The notes under the pieces: generated by a model
The model's database searches: none
What the model was told of the DNA's origin: nothing
What the model saw: the letters and a program-made list of their open reading frames with translations, nothing else
Made by a program: the position numbers and the translations under genes
Shown here: piece after piece, positions 1 to 8,036 of the stretch
Numbering within the stretch: position 1 is the first letter of the stretch
Layout: every line of letters starts with the position of its first letter
Source: CAWAQA01 sp963784065
GTDB taxonomy: Bacteria > Acidobacteriota > Vicinamibacteria > Vicinamibacterales > UBA2999
Direction: 5' to 3'
NCBI GenBank assembly: GCA_963784065.1
Contig: CAWAQA010000003.1
Coordinates: 372,001 to 436,000 of the forward strand
Length of the DNA stretch: 64,000 bases

Positions 1-486
1 CGAGCAGGCCGCCCACGCCGTAGTGCCGCGCGTCGAGGAGCGGCCGGCCCGCCAGCGCGACGAGCCCGGTCGTGAAGCCGTCGAGCTCCTCGATCGCGAG
101 CGCGCCCTCGCCCTTCGGCGCGCGCATCTTCATGCGCGTCACCAGCCGGCAGAGGTTCTGGTAGCCCGCCGGCGCGGCGACGAGAACGGGCAGGCGCCAG
201 ATGGACGCCGGCAGCTGACGGCCGGCAGCCGGCAGTGGCGCCTTGCGTCCGACTGCCCGCTGCCTGCCCGCTGCCCGCTGACCATCGTCAGCTCCGCGCC
301 GATGATCGCGCGCAGGCCGGCGCGCTGGGCCGCCTTGTGAAACCGCGGCGCGCCGTAGACGCCGTCGGCGTCGAGCAGCGCGAGCGCCGGATAGCCCAGC
401 GCCGCGGCGCGCTCGACGAGCGTCTCGGGCAGCGATGCGCCCTGCAGAAAGCTGAAGGCCGACGCGGCGTGGAGTTCGATGTACAT
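1..486 (-). CDS. dnaE2: Error-prone DNA polymerase ImuC/DnaE2, N-terminal part, frame broken by a repeat
   Basis: This is the start of the catalytic subunit of the ImuA-ImuB-DnaE2 mutasome, a C-family polymerase for DNA-damage-induced translesion synthesis. The first 68 or so residues are a PHP domain (MYIELHAASAFSFLQG, then LLDADGVYGAPRFHKAA, then IIGAEL). After GAEL a palindromic repeat of about 70 bp (214-282) interrupts the gene. Beyond it the protein resumes in another frame (WRLPVLVAAPAGYQNLCRLV, later KGEGALAIEELDGF) and runs off the window edge. The start codon abuts the palindromic element that separates it from imuB. As written the frame is shifted, so the gene is a pseudogene, carries an extra sequencing indel, or tolerates an insert in a variable linker. 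The family assignment is firm; functionality is unknown. Confidence 0.85.
214..282. repeat. Palindromic GGCAGCCGGCAG-type repeat inserted in dnaE2
   Basis: Inverted arms GGCCGGCAGCCGGCAGT and ACTGCCCGCTGCC...GCCCGCTG face each other. The same arms occur at 486-570, 58257-58336 and 60347-60431. This copy interrupts the PHP domain of dnaE2. Confidence 0.75.
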
Positions 487-570
487 AGCGGGCAGCTGGC
501 AGTAGGCAGTGGCAGTGACAGCGGCAGGCAGATTCGTTACTGCCTGCTGCCCGCTGCCGGCTGCCCGCTA
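486..570. repeat. 85-bp palindromic repeat filling the imuB-dnaE2 gap
   Basis: The element begins TAGCGGGCAGCTGGCAG and ends with the inverse, differing at one of 17 positions. It occupies the whole gap between the genes. Its right edge (568-570) is the imuB stop codon and its left edge touches the dnaE2 start codon. Confidence 0.85.
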
Positions 571-1986
571 GTCGACAATCCCGTCGAGGAACCACGCGTC
601 CGTGTCGCGTTCGCGGAAGATGCGATAGGTGGCGCCGTCATTCAGCGTGACGTCCCATTCGTCGCGATCCCATGCCGCGTTCCCCGCGCTCCGCCCACCA
701 GCCGCCCGACGTTCGCCAGGGGCCGGCACACGCCTCGACACGTCCGCCGCCCAGCCCGGCCCGATCGGTCAGCACGCGCGCCGGCTTCCCCTCCTCCACG
801 CGCACGCGGGCAGCGACGGGGAAGCGGAAGCGGCGGAGCGCGACTGCTGGATGCGCTACATCCTTCACCTCCACGGGCCACAGAGGCACAGAGACACAGA
901 GTTCCTTTTCGGCCTTGGCTGAAGGACTGGTCTCTGTGTCTCTGTGTCTCTGTGGTTCGTGACGATGAACGGCGTTCGCCATCCGCCGGAGCGAACGGCT
1001 TCATCGCGAACGCCCCCGGCCGCCACGAGTCCACCGCGGCCGGCGAACCGCAGCGGTCTTCGCCCATGAGCGCGTGCAGGCGCGCCATCAGCGTGGACAC
1101 CTGCTCCGGCGACGGCAGCGGGCGCGTCAGCAGCGAGAACTGGACGATGCGCCCGGGCGTGGGATCGACGGCGACGACCACGCGATCGATGGCCGCCGAG
1201 GGCGGGTGCGATTCGAGGTCGAGCAGCGCCAGCGTGCGGAGCGTGCGCGCGTCGCGAATCGGCGCCGGCAACTGGAGCGACCGCTCGTGCACGGTGCGCG
1301 TCACCAGGTGCAACCGCACGTGCAGCACGGCGCCGGCGCGGCCTCGCCGTTCCAGGTGCGCACGAGAGCGGCTCCAGCAGCCGGCCGAGCACGAACGACA
1401 ACGGCTCGAGTCCCTCGATCGGCCACTCGAGATCGATCGCCTGCTCGAAGCGCTCCTCCGGCAGCGCGGGCAGCAGCGGACGCGGGTCTTCGCCGCACGC
1501 GAGCCGCTGCCACGCCACGCCTTCCTGTCCGAGCCGAGCGGCGACCTCGTCGGGCGGCAGCGCGGCGAACTCCCCCAGCGTCTTCAGCCCCCATTGGCGC
1601 AGGGTGGCGAGCGACTCGTCGTGCGGCGTCGGGAGTGGGGAGTCGGGAGTTGCACACGGCCGCCAGCAGCGCGAGCGGCAGCGGTGAGAGCGACGCCGCT
1701 TCGTCACCCGCGCGGACGACGGTCACGCCCGCGCGGTGGTGGACGAGCAGCCGCGCCGCCGTGCGTGTGCCGGCGATCGCCACGCGCACGCGCAGATCGC
1801 GATCGGCGGCGGTCCGCCGCAGCTCGGCGCAATCGTCCGGGCGTCGCCAAACAGGCGCTCGAGGCCGTTCAGATCGAGCACGATCTCGCGCGGGCCGCAC
1901 ACCTCGAGACGCGGCGAGAACTCGCGCGCGACCTCGGCGAGGATCTCCGGCGAGCTTCCCTCGGCCGCGTATAAAGCGCCAAACAT
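568..1986 (-). CDS. imuB: Y-family polymerase-like protein ImuB, with several frameshifts and an inserted repeat
   Basis: ImuB is the inactive Y-family polymerase homologue that bridges DnaE2 to the replication clamp. The protein starts MFGALYAAEGSS, continues with REIVLDLNGLERLFG and LRQWGLKTLGEFAALP, and ends with the typical tail GLGGGRVEACAGPWRTSG, WDRDEWDVTLNDG and RIFRERDTDAWFLDG. These blocks lie in several frames, with breaks near 1840, 1660, 1340 and 660 and at the CACAGAG element 875-960. That element falls in the linker before the C-terminal domain. The TAG stop (568-570) is the edge of another palindromic repeat. This is the most fragmented gene in the window, possibly a decaying pseudogene. 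It lies between imuA and dnaE2 on the same strand. Confidence 0.8.
875..960. repeat. CACAGAG palindromic element inside imuB
   Basis: Arms built from CACAGAGGCACAGAGACACAGAG and its complement flank a short centre containing CTTTTCGGCC. A second copy of the family lies at 2011-2141. Translated, the arm reads like TETQRHRDTE, the same peptide that appears at the ImuA C terminus. Confidence 0.85.
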
Positions 1987-2010
1987 AACAGCGGCATCCT
2001 CTTCGCAGAT

Positions 2011-2141
2011 CACGAACCACAGAGACACAGAGGCACAGAGGCACTCCCGAATCTTTTCTTCTGTGAATTCGATTTGGCGATTGCAGATCTCAGGCTCCGA
2101 GATACTCCGCTCTCTGTGTCTCCGTGCCTCTGTGGTTCGTG
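2011..2141. repeat. CACAGAG palindromic element between imuA and imuB
   Basis: This 131-bp copy has outer arms CACGAACCACAGAGACACAG and the inverse CTGTGGTTCGTG at the right end. It covers the imuA 3' end, whose stop lies inside it at 2090-2092, and ends 25 bp upstream of the imuB start. Confidence 0.85.
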
Positions 2142-2902
2142 TCGGTGGCTGTCGCGACGAACCGCACGTCCCCCTGCACGCGCCGCCGCGGCGAGACGAT
2201 CCGCGCCGTCAGGTCGAGTCCCCCCAGGCGACGGCTGCGATCGGAGTGCCCCGCCCACTGCGCCGCGGCCGCGAGCGACAGCGTGACGCCGCCGGCGCTG
2301 CGCGCCAGCGGCTCCGGCGCGACGAGCACGCACGCGGTGTCGCTGCCTTCGATCGTCCGCTGCACGCGCAGCCAGGTGGTGAACGGGATGCGCTTCAACG
2401 CCAGCAGCGGCACGTCGGCAAGATCGATCGCGACGACGCCGAACCCGCCAGCCTGCAGCACGAGGTTCAACGCCTTGAGCGCGCGATCGAGGGTGCGGTC
2501 GAGCAGCGGTGACTGAGCCCTGGGGCCTGATTCCTGAGCCCCCGTAATGGCCTGGCCGCGGATCCACAACACGCGATCGAGATCGATGCCGGCGGCACAG
2601 GCCGAGGCGACGTCCAGACGATCGAAGGTATCCACAAGGGCGGCGATCTCGCCGCGGCGGGCGGCCGCCGCCAGGAGCTGCAGCAGGAGCGTCATGCGTC
2701 CCGATGAGCGTGGCCCCGCGATCTCCGACAGCTGGCCGCGGGGCAACCCGCCACGCAGGCAGGTATCGAGGGCCGCCACGTCGGTGACGACGAGCGCGGA
2801 GGCGTCAGTGCGCTCGAGCGATGGCAGCGCGGTGGTGAGCGTGCGATCGAGCTTGCGGACGCGGAGCGCGGCTTCGAGAACGGCAACGGCAGGCTGCGGC
2901 AT
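2090..2902 (-). CDS. imuA: ImuA, RecA-like mutasome accessory protein
   Basis: This 270-residue protein has the ImuA/RecA-like fold: an N-terminal helix, then a core with LRGGLPRGQLSEIAGPRSSG replacing a canonical P-loop, AALVDTFDRLDV, and VVAIDLADVPLL. In the mutasome it works with ImuB and DnaE2, and it is the first gene of the cassette here. Two repeat families have entered the reading frame. A CTGATTCCTGAG tract (2511-2543) encodes about ten residues after WIRGQA. The last sixteen or so residues (TNHRGTETQRAEYLGA) come from a CACAGAG palindrome, which also lies before the stop. The frame is otherwise intact. A LexA box was looked for upstream and not recognised. Confidence 0.85.
   Translation of the reverse strand: MPQPAVAVLEAALRVRKLDRTLTTALPSLERTDASALVVTDVAALDTCLRGGLPRGQLSEIAGPRSSGRMTLLLQLLAAAARRGEIAALVDTFDRLDVASACAAGIDLDRVLWIRGQAITGAQESGPRAQSPLLDRTLDRALKALNLVLQAGGFGVVAIDLADVPLLALKRIPFTTWLRVQRTIEGSDTACVLVAPEPLARSAGGVTLSLAAAAQWAGHSDRSRRLGGLDLTARIVSPRRRVQGDVRFVATATDTNHRGTETQRAEYLGA
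2511..2543. repeat. CCTGATTCCTGAG tract within imuA
   Basis: A short tract of the CCTGA-rich repeat family, also present at 5534-5596, 10473-10530 and 41450-41557. Here it is translated in frame as part of ImuA. Confidence 0.6.
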
Positions 2903-3034
2903 GGTTTCGCCCTATCTTCGCCAGACTATATGCGAGAGGGTCGAGACGATCAAGAGGCGAAACTGCGCTTGATTACTAGGAAAAATATCGATGAGCAGGC
3001 GCACATCCGACCGTGCCGCCCACGAGCGGAGATG

Positions 3035-3040
3035 TAGAAT
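3035..3040 (+). promoter_or_regulatory. Candidate -10 element for the MFS gene (TAGAAT)
   Basis: TGTAGAAT matches an extended -10 element and ends 11 bases before the GTG at 3052. It lies downstream of the alternative ATG at 3013, which argues that 3052 is the true start. Confidence 0.45.
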
Positions 3041-3051
3041 GCGGTGTTCTC

Positions 3052-4299
3052 GTGACCGTCCATTCGCAGACCGAAGCACTCCCGACGCCGCTCCGCCGGC
3101 TTGCAGCCGCCCTCACCTACCGCGATTTCCGGGTGCTCTGGTTCGGCGCGTTCGCGTCGAGCATCGGCACGTGGATGCAGAAGGTCGCGCAAAGCTGGCT
3201 CGTGCTCACGATCGCCGGCGCCTCGTCCGCGTTCTACCTCGGCCTCGATTCTTTTCTCGGTGAAGCGCCCATCCTGCTCTTCACGCTGATCGGCGGCGTG
3301 GTGGCCGACCGCCGCGACCGCCGCCAGCTGCTCATCATGTCGCAGTGCATCCAGATGAGCGCGGCGTTCACGCTCGCCGCGCTCGTGTACTGGGACGTCG
3401 TGGAAATCTGGCACGTGCTGACGCTGTCGGTGATCACCGGCCTGGCGCAGGCGTTTGGCGGACCCGCGTACCAATCGCTCATCCCGTCGCTCGTGGACAA
3501 GCAGCACCTCCCCAACGCCATCGCGCTCAACTCGATCCAGTTCAACCTGGCGCGCGTGATCGGTCCGCTGCTGGCCGGCGCCGCCCTGGCCGCCTTCGGC
3601 ATGGTCGCGTGCTTCGGGCTCAACGGCCTGTCGTTTCTCGCCGTGATTGCGGCAATCCTCTCGCTGCGCATCCGCCATATTCCGGCGGCGGCGGGGACAC
3701 GGATGCGCGAGGAGCTGAAAAGCGGGTTCGACTACGTCCGGGTCCAGCCGGGGCTGATCGGCCTCATCGTGCTGGCATTCGCGACGACCTTCCTGGGCAC
3801 GCCGGTGCTCACGTTCCTCCCGCTCTTCGCGCAGGACGTCTTCCGCGGCGGCGTCACTCAGTACACGCAGCTCATGGCATTTGCCGGCGCCGGCGCCGTC
3901 ACGGGCGCGCTCGTGGTGGCGTGGCTCGGGCGCTTCGAGCACATGGGTCTGGCCGTGCTCGCGCTCCAGGTGGCGTTCGGCACGCTGGTCGTCCTTTTTG
4001 CCATGACGCGCGTGCTGTGGATCAACGAGTTCCTCCTGTTCGCGGCGGGCGCGTGCATGGTCATGGTCTTCGCGACGCTCTCGTCGCTCGTGCAGCTCAT
4101 TGCGCCCAACGAGATGCGCGGCCGCGTCATGAGCATCTACATGGTGGCGTTCCGCGGCGGAATGCCGCTCGGCAGCCTCGTCGCCGGCTGGATCGCGACG
4201 GTCACCTCGGCGCCGGTCGTCCTCACCGTCAACGGCATTCTGTTAAGTCTTGTAGCGGCATGGTTCCTGCTGAAGAGCCACGGCGTACGGGAGCTGTGA
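3052..4299 (+). CDS. Major facilitator superfamily exporter (MFS_3/EntS-like)
   Basis: A 415-residue membrane transporter with about twelve hydrophobic segments. The N terminus has YRDFRVLWFGAFASSIGTWMQ, typical of the EntS/MFS_3 group. The MFS loop motif follows as GGVVADRRDRRQLL, and PAYQSLIPSLV lies in the next helices. Members export siderophores, drugs or unknown metabolites across the inner membrane; the substrate here cannot be read from sequence. I chose GTG 3052 because a TAGAAT hexamer sits just before it. An in-frame ATG at 3013 would add 13 residues. The next gene starts 6 bp downstream, so the two may be co-transcribed. Confidence 0.85.
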   Translation: MTVHSQTEALPTPLRRLAAALTYRDFRVLWFGAFASSIGTWMQKVAQSWLVLTIAGASSAFYLGLDSFLGEAPILLFTLIGGVVADRRDRRQLLIMSQCIQMSAAFTLAALVYWDVVEIWHVLTLSVITGLAQAFGGPAYQSLIPSLVDKQHLPNAIALNSIQFNLARVIGPLLAGAALAAFGMVACFGLNGLSFLAVIAAILSLRIRHIPAAAGTRMREELKSGFDYVRVQPGLIGLIVLAFATTFLGTPVLTFLPLFAQDVFRGGVTQYTQLMAFAGAGAVTGALVVAWLGRFEHMGLAVLALQVAFGTLVVLFAMTRVLWINEFLLFAAGACMVMVFATLSSLVQLIAPNEMRGRVMSIYMVAFRGGMPLGSLVAGWIATVTSAPVVLTVNGILLSLVAAWFLLKSHGVREL

Positions 4300-4305
4300 C
4301 CAGCG

Positions 4306-5523
4306 ATGACATGCCGATCGATGGCGGTGGCACTGACCTTCGCGGCGATGGTGAATTCGACCGCCGCGTCGGCCCAGGAACCTGCTGAGCTGAAAACCGA
4401 CATTACCCAAGCCCCCGAGCAGGACAGCGATGCCGCCGAAGTCGGGTTCGTGGACAAGGCCAAACGCTGGGCCGAGGAAAAGCGGCTCGCCCAACGGATT
4501 GCGCCGCGCGAGGGCGTCTACGCACGCTTCGGCGGCATGACCACCGGGAGCGGCCTCGCGCTCGGCGCCGGGTACCGCAAGTACTTCCTCGACGAGCGCA
4601 TCTTCACGGACGTGTCAGCCGCGCTCTCCACGAAGATGTACAAGGCGCTGGATGCGAGGGCGCGGTGGGCGCGCTTCTGGAACGATCGCCTCGAGCTCTG
4701 GTCGGAGTTCCGCTACCGCGATTATCCGCAGGAGGACTATTTCGGTCCCGGTGATAATTCGATCCTGGAGAACCAGACGAGTTACGGCATCGAAAGCACC
4801 GATATCATCGGCCGCGCGCTCCTCAGGGTATTGCCGTGGCTCAGCATCGCCGTCGACGTCGGCTTCTTCAACCCGAGGATCGGTCCGGGCACTGATGACA
4901 GCGTGCGGTCGATCGAGGACCTGTTCGCCGACCTCGAGGCCCCGGGACTGGCAACGCTGCGACAGCCCAACTTCCTGCACAACACGCTGTCTGCGGAAGT
5001 GGACTACCGCGATCGCCGCGGCAACCCGACGCGCGGCGGCTTCTACCGTGCGGCATTCGGCACGTGGGAAGACGTCACGCTCGAGCAGTTCGATCACCAT
5101 CGCTTCGACGCCGAGGCGGCGCAGTTCTTTCAGGTAAAGCCGAAACACGTCATCGCCGTGCGCATCGGCCTCAGCTACGTGAACAACGAGACCGGCGACC
5201 GCGTGCCGTTTTACTTCCTGCCCTACGTCGGCGGTTCCGACACGCTGCGCGGCTACCGCGAGTTCCGGTTCCGCGATGAGAACGTCCTCTTCCTGAACGC
5301 CGAGTACCGTTTCCGCGTCCTCCCGTTCGTGGAAGTAGCGCCGTTCTTCGACGCCGGAGAAGTGCGCGCCGACTGGGAAGACATCGGGCCTGGCGATCTC
5401 AGGACGTCTTACGGCGTCGGCTTCCGCGCCGGCACCGAAGATCGGGTGTTCTTACGTATGGACATCGGCACCGGCGGCGGCGAGGGCGTGCGCGTCTTCT
5501 TCAAGTTCGGGCCCTCTTTCTAA
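4306..5523 (+). CDS. Outer-membrane beta-barrel protein, Omp85/BamA C-terminal type
   Basis: A 405-residue protein with a signal peptide ending near ASAQ. It has no recognisable POTRA domains and is followed by a predicted 16-strand-type barrel. Late in the barrel GGSDTLRGYREFRFRDEN matches the conserved L6 loop LRGY/F motif of the bacterial surface antigen (D15/Omp85) family, and the chain ends in phenylalanine like other Bam substrates. At this length it resembles short single-barrel Omp85 relatives rather than full BamA. The role is unknown; it could secrete or insert a partner. It follows the MFS gene by 6 bp. An in-frame ATG at 4321 is an alternative start that keeps the signal peptide. 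Confidence 0.8.
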   Translation: MTCRSMAVALTFAAMVNSTAASAQEPAELKTDITQAPEQDSDAAEVGFVDKAKRWAEEKRLAQRIAPREGVYARFGGMTTGSGLALGAGYRKYFLDERIFTDVSAALSTKMYKALDARARWARFWNDRLELWSEFRYRDYPQEDYFGPGDNSILENQTSYGIESTDIIGRALLRVLPWLSIAVDVGFFNPRIGPGTDDSVRSIEDLFADLEAPGLATLRQPNFLHNTLSAEVDYRDRRGNPTRGGFYRAAFGTWEDVTLEQFDHHRFDAEAAQFFQVKPKHVIAVRIGLSYVNNETGDRVPFYFLPYVGGSDTLRGYREFRFRDENVLFLNAEYRFRVLPFVEVAPFFDAGEVRADWEDIGPGDLRTSYGVGFRAGTEDRVFLRMDIGTGGGEGVRVFFKFGPSF

Positions 5524-5533
5524 CCGGACCCGA

Positions 5534-5596
5534 TGCCTGGGCCTGATTCCCGGCCCTGATTCCCGGCCCTGATTCCTGGCCCTGATTCCTGAGGCC
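5534..5596. repeat. CCTGATTCCCGGC tandem tract
   Basis: About four imperfect copies of CCTGATTCCYGGC lie directly after the Omp85-type gene and before the terminator hairpin. They belong to the family at 2511, 10473 and 41450. Confidence 0.7.
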
Positions 5597-5597
5597 T

Positions 5598-5634
5598 AAA
5601 AAAAGGGACGGGACAGTGTGTGCTGTCCCGTCCC
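5598..5634 (-). terminator. Strong intrinsic terminator for the glycine-zipper gene
   Basis: A perfect 12-bp stem (GGGACGGGACAG paired with CTGTCCCGTCCC, 6-base loop) is followed on the minus strand by seven T. It lies 25 bp past the stop of the gene at 5659-6108. On the plus strand it may also stop the Omp85-type transcript, but without a U-run. Confidence 0.85.
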
Positions 5635-5658
5635 CCTGGTCAGCGCGGTGAGTGTTCG

Positions 5659-6108
5659 TCAGCGGCGGCGAGTTGCCTCGTATATCGAGGCTGCGCCGCC
5701 GCCGATCGCCGCACCGATCAGCGCCCCCTTCTTGCCCTTGACGATGGCCCCGACGCCCGCGCCCGATGCGGCGGCGCCGCCGATGATCAGGCCGGTCTTA
5801 CCCCACGAGCGATCCGGCTCCGTCTCGTTCTCGACGACCACCCGCTCTTGCGCCGGCTCGACGCTGCGGTAGACCGTTTGCCGGGGCGCCGCCGCGGTGC
5901 TGCGCCGCTGTGCCACCGGCGTCGCCGCAGGCCGGAGCGATGTGCTGTAGCCGGCCGGCTGGGCCATGGCCACGTACTGGCCGTCCAGCGTCTGAACCAG
6001 CGCCGGCGTCTCGACGAACGCGTCGGCCTGCGGCGCCCGCACGCCGACCGCATACATCGCCACGCCCGAGATCAACGCCCCCGTCATCGCTGCTGCCATT
6101 GGCGTCAC
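5659..6108 (-). CDS. Hypothetical protein with C-terminal glycine-zipper hairpin
   Basis: A 149-residue protein. The first 22 or so residues are hydrophobic (ALISGVAMYAVGV) and may be a signal anchor. The middle is low in secondary structure and rich in Ala, Pro, Gln and Arg. The C terminus (about 105-145) is a glycine-zipper hairpin with GLIIGGAAASGAGVGAIV and GALIGAAIGGGAAS split by KGKK, as in YMGG/Gly-zipper envelope proteins. It is probably an envelope protein facing the periplasm; no specific function is assigned. It is monocistronic and ends in a strong intrinsic terminator. Confidence 0.7.
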   Translation of the reverse strand: MTPMAAAMTGALISGVAMYAVGVRAPQADAFVETPALVQTLDGQYVAMAQPAGYSTSLRPAATPVAQRRSTAAAPRQTVYRSVEPAQERVVVENETEPDRSWGKTGLIIGGAAASGAGVGAIVKGKKGALIGAAIGGGAASIYEATRRR

Positions 6109-6308
6109 GTATCTACCCTCCTGTGAGAACGTCCTGGCAGCCTGAGGTCCAAGCCGCGTGCCACGTAGGCCCCATCCATATAAACATTGGAAACACGTGA
6201 CTTATCGACGTCTTCCCGAACCGCGGCGACTTCGACTGTCCTCTGCAGGGCTCATCCGTCAGTACTCTCGCGGCACTGCGCAGTTGATAGCGCATATCAG
6301 GCGAAACA

Positions 6309-6348
6309 TGTAACGGAAATTTGTCGTCTCTGTTAAATCTGCTACGAT
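6309..6348 (+). promoter_or_regulatory. Candidate Pho-box region and -10 upstream of the DUF47-pit operon
   Basis: TGTAAC (6309) and TGTTAAATCTG (6331) are 22 bp apart, twice the 11-bp Pho-box period. A -10-like TACGAT (6343-6348) follows. TGTTAAATCKG recurs, inverted, before pstS. Confidence 0.35.
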
Positions 6349-6368
6349 TCGGGGTTTGTCGAGGTGAC

Positions 6369-6989
6369 ATGGTCCGATTCAGTCTGATTCCCCGCGAAGA
6401 GCGCTTCTTCGACGATTTCGTCGCCCTCGCCGAGCAGATCCGGACCGGGGCCCGCACGCTCAAGCAGATGGTGGCCGGCACGTCGCCGGACATGGACAAG
6501 GCGGAGGCGATCAAGGAAATCGAGCACGCCTGCGACCGCACCACGCGGGCCATCATCGACCGCCTGAACCGCACGTTCGTGACGCCGCTCGACCGCGAGG
6601 ACATCCACGCGCTGGCGAGCCACCTCGATGACGTCATGGATGCCATCGATGCGACGGCCGCCGTCATCCGCCTCTACAAGATCCCCATCGTCCGGCCCGG
6701 CGCACGGCGGCTGGTCGAGATCATCATCGAATCCGTCGACCGGATCGTGCAGGCCCTGGCCGCCCTCGATCGCCGCACCGGCGTCCTGGAGCTCGCGGCG
6801 CAGATCAAGCAGCTCGAGCACGAGGCGGATCGCTGCCACCAGGACGCGATCGTCGAGCTGTTCGACACCGAGCGCGACCCGATCACTGTCATCAAGTGGA
6901 AGGAGATTTTCGACTTCCTCGAGGCCGCCACGGACCGGTGCGAGGACGTCGCGAACCTGCTCGAAGGCGTCATCGTCAAGCACGGCTGA
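6369..6989 (+). CDS. DUF47/PhoU-like regulator of the Pit transporter
   Basis: A 206-residue all-helical protein of the DUF47 family (PF01865), distant relatives of PhoU that are nearly always encoded beside Pit phosphate transporters and thought to modulate them. It shows family features such as HACDRTTRAIIDRLN, TPLDREDIHALASHLDDVMD and LEHEADRCHQDAI. ATG 6369 is preferred over an in-frame ATG 48 bp upstream because GAGGTG lies just before it. The pit gene begins 3 bp after the stop, indicating an operon. A candidate Pho box lies upstream. It is a cytoplasmic, metal-binding helical protein by analogy with PhoU. Confidence 0.85.
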   Translation: MVRFSLIPREERFFDDFVALAEQIRTGARTLKQMVAGTSPDMDKAEAIKEIEHACDRTTRAIIDRLNRTFVTPLDREDIHALASHLDDVMDAIDATAAVIRLYKIPIVRPGARRLVEIIIESVDRIVQALAALDRRTGVLELAAQIKQLEHEADRCHQDAIVELFDTERDPITVIKWKEIFDFLEAATDRCEDVANLLEGVIVKHG

Positions 6990-6992
6990 CGG

Positions 6993-8012
6993 ATGGACCA
7001 ATCGCTCTTCGCCGTCCTGGCGCTGATTGCAGTCGCCCTCGTCTTCGACTACATCAACGGCTTTCACGACGCAGCCAACTCGATCGCAACGGTGGTGTCT
7101 ACCCGGGTGCTGTCCCCCGGCAAGGCCGTGATCTGGGCGGCGTTCTTCAACTTCGTCGCCGCCTTCGGCTTCGGCACGGCCGTCGCCCAGACGGTCGGCG
7201 CCGGCATGGTGGATCTCAGCGTCGTCACCTTCACGGTGATCTTCGCGGGCCTGACCGGCGCCATCGTCTGGGACCTCATCACCTGGTTCTACGGCCTGCC
7301 GACGAGCTCCTCCCATGCCTTGTTCGGCGGCTACGCCGGCGCCGCGATCGTCAAAGCGGGCTTCTCGGCCATCATCGTCGAGGGGTGGACGCGGACGCTG
7401 ATCTTCATCGTGGTCGCGCCGCTCGTCGGCATGACGGTCGGGTTCTTCCTGATGGTGGCGAGCCTCTGGGTGTTCCGCCGATCGTCGCCGCGGCGCGTGG
7501 ATGGCTTCTTCCGCAAGATGCAGCTGGTGTCGGCGGCTGCGTTCAGCCTCATGCACGGGGCGAACGACGCGCAGAAGACGATGGGGATCATCGCGGGCGC
7601 GCTCTTCACCGGCGGGTTCCTCCAGATGGGAGCCGACGGCCAGCTGCCGATCCCAATCTGGGTGATCCTGCTCGCGCATACGGCGATCGGCCTCGGGACG
7701 CTCTCCGGTGGCTGGCGGATCATTCACACGATGGGGACGAAAATCACGAAGCTCCAGCCGATCGGCGGCTTCTCGGCCGAGACCGGCGCCGCCGTCGCCA
7801 TCTATACGGCGACGATGCTTGGCGTGGGGATCAGCACCACGCACACCATCACCGGCGCGATCGTCGGCGTCGGCGCGACCAGGCGCCTGTCGGCGGTGCG
7901 CTGGGGCGTCGCCGGGCAGATCGTGTGGGCCTGGATTCTGACGATTCCCGCCTCGGCGCTGATCGGCGCGATTACTTACGAGCTTTTCCGGCTGCTCTTC
8001 GGAGTCGCCTGA
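6993..8012 (+). CDS. Low-affinity inorganic phosphate transporter, Pit family
   Basis: A 339-residue integral membrane protein of the PiT family, which imports metal-phosphate by proton or sodium symport. Both signature repeats are visible: DYINGFHDAANSIATVV near residue 20 and MHGANDAQKTMGI in the second half. SSSHALFGGYAGAA and STTHTITGAIVG form the paired inverted-topology motifs. It is co-transcribed with the DUF47 gene and lies 24 bp before phoB, so uptake and its regulator are linked. A second, high-affinity system (PstSCAB) is encoded at 32-36 kb. Confidence 0.92.
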   Translation: MDQSLFAVLALIAVALVFDYINGFHDAANSIATVVSTRVLSPGKAVIWAAFFNFVAAFGFGTAVAQTVGAGMVDLSVVTFTVIFAGLTGAIVWDLITWFYGLPTSSSHALFGGYAGAAIVKAGFSAIIVEGWTRTLIFIVVAPLVGMTVGFFLMVASLWVFRRSSPRRVDGFFRKMQLVSAAAFSLMHGANDAQKTMGIIAGALFTGGFLQMGADGQLPIPIWVILLAHTAIGLGTLSGGWRIIHTMGTKITKLQPIGGFSAETGAAVAIYTATMLGVGISTTHTITGAIVGVGATRRLSAVRWGVAGQIVWAWILTIPASALIGAITYELFRLLFGVA

Positions 8013-8021
8013 CCCGCGTGG

Positions 8022-8027
8022 GATAAT
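8022..8027 (+). promoter_or_regulatory. Candidate -10 (GATAAT) 9 bases before phoB
   Basis: GGGATAAT precedes the ATG by nine bases with no clear Shine-Dalgarno sequence. The same GTGGGATAAT string precedes the response-regulator gene at 26213. Confidence 0.4.
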
Positions 8028-8036
8028 GCGGCGGGG

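Noticed and set aside
235..1974. Long plus-strand open frame opposite imuB-dnaE2
   Set aside because: Arg/Ala-rich translation without domains, antisense to recognisable mutasome proteins; an effect of high GC content.
2902..2950. LexA box upstream of imuA
   Set aside because: No palindromic GAAC/GTTC-type operator recognised; SOS control is plausible from family knowledge but not visible here.
2950..3942. 330-codon minus-strand frame opposite the MFS gene
   Set aside because: Highly charged, low-complexity sequence (HDEADQ, RRAQEGRR) mirroring the MFS codons; no motif and no promoter.
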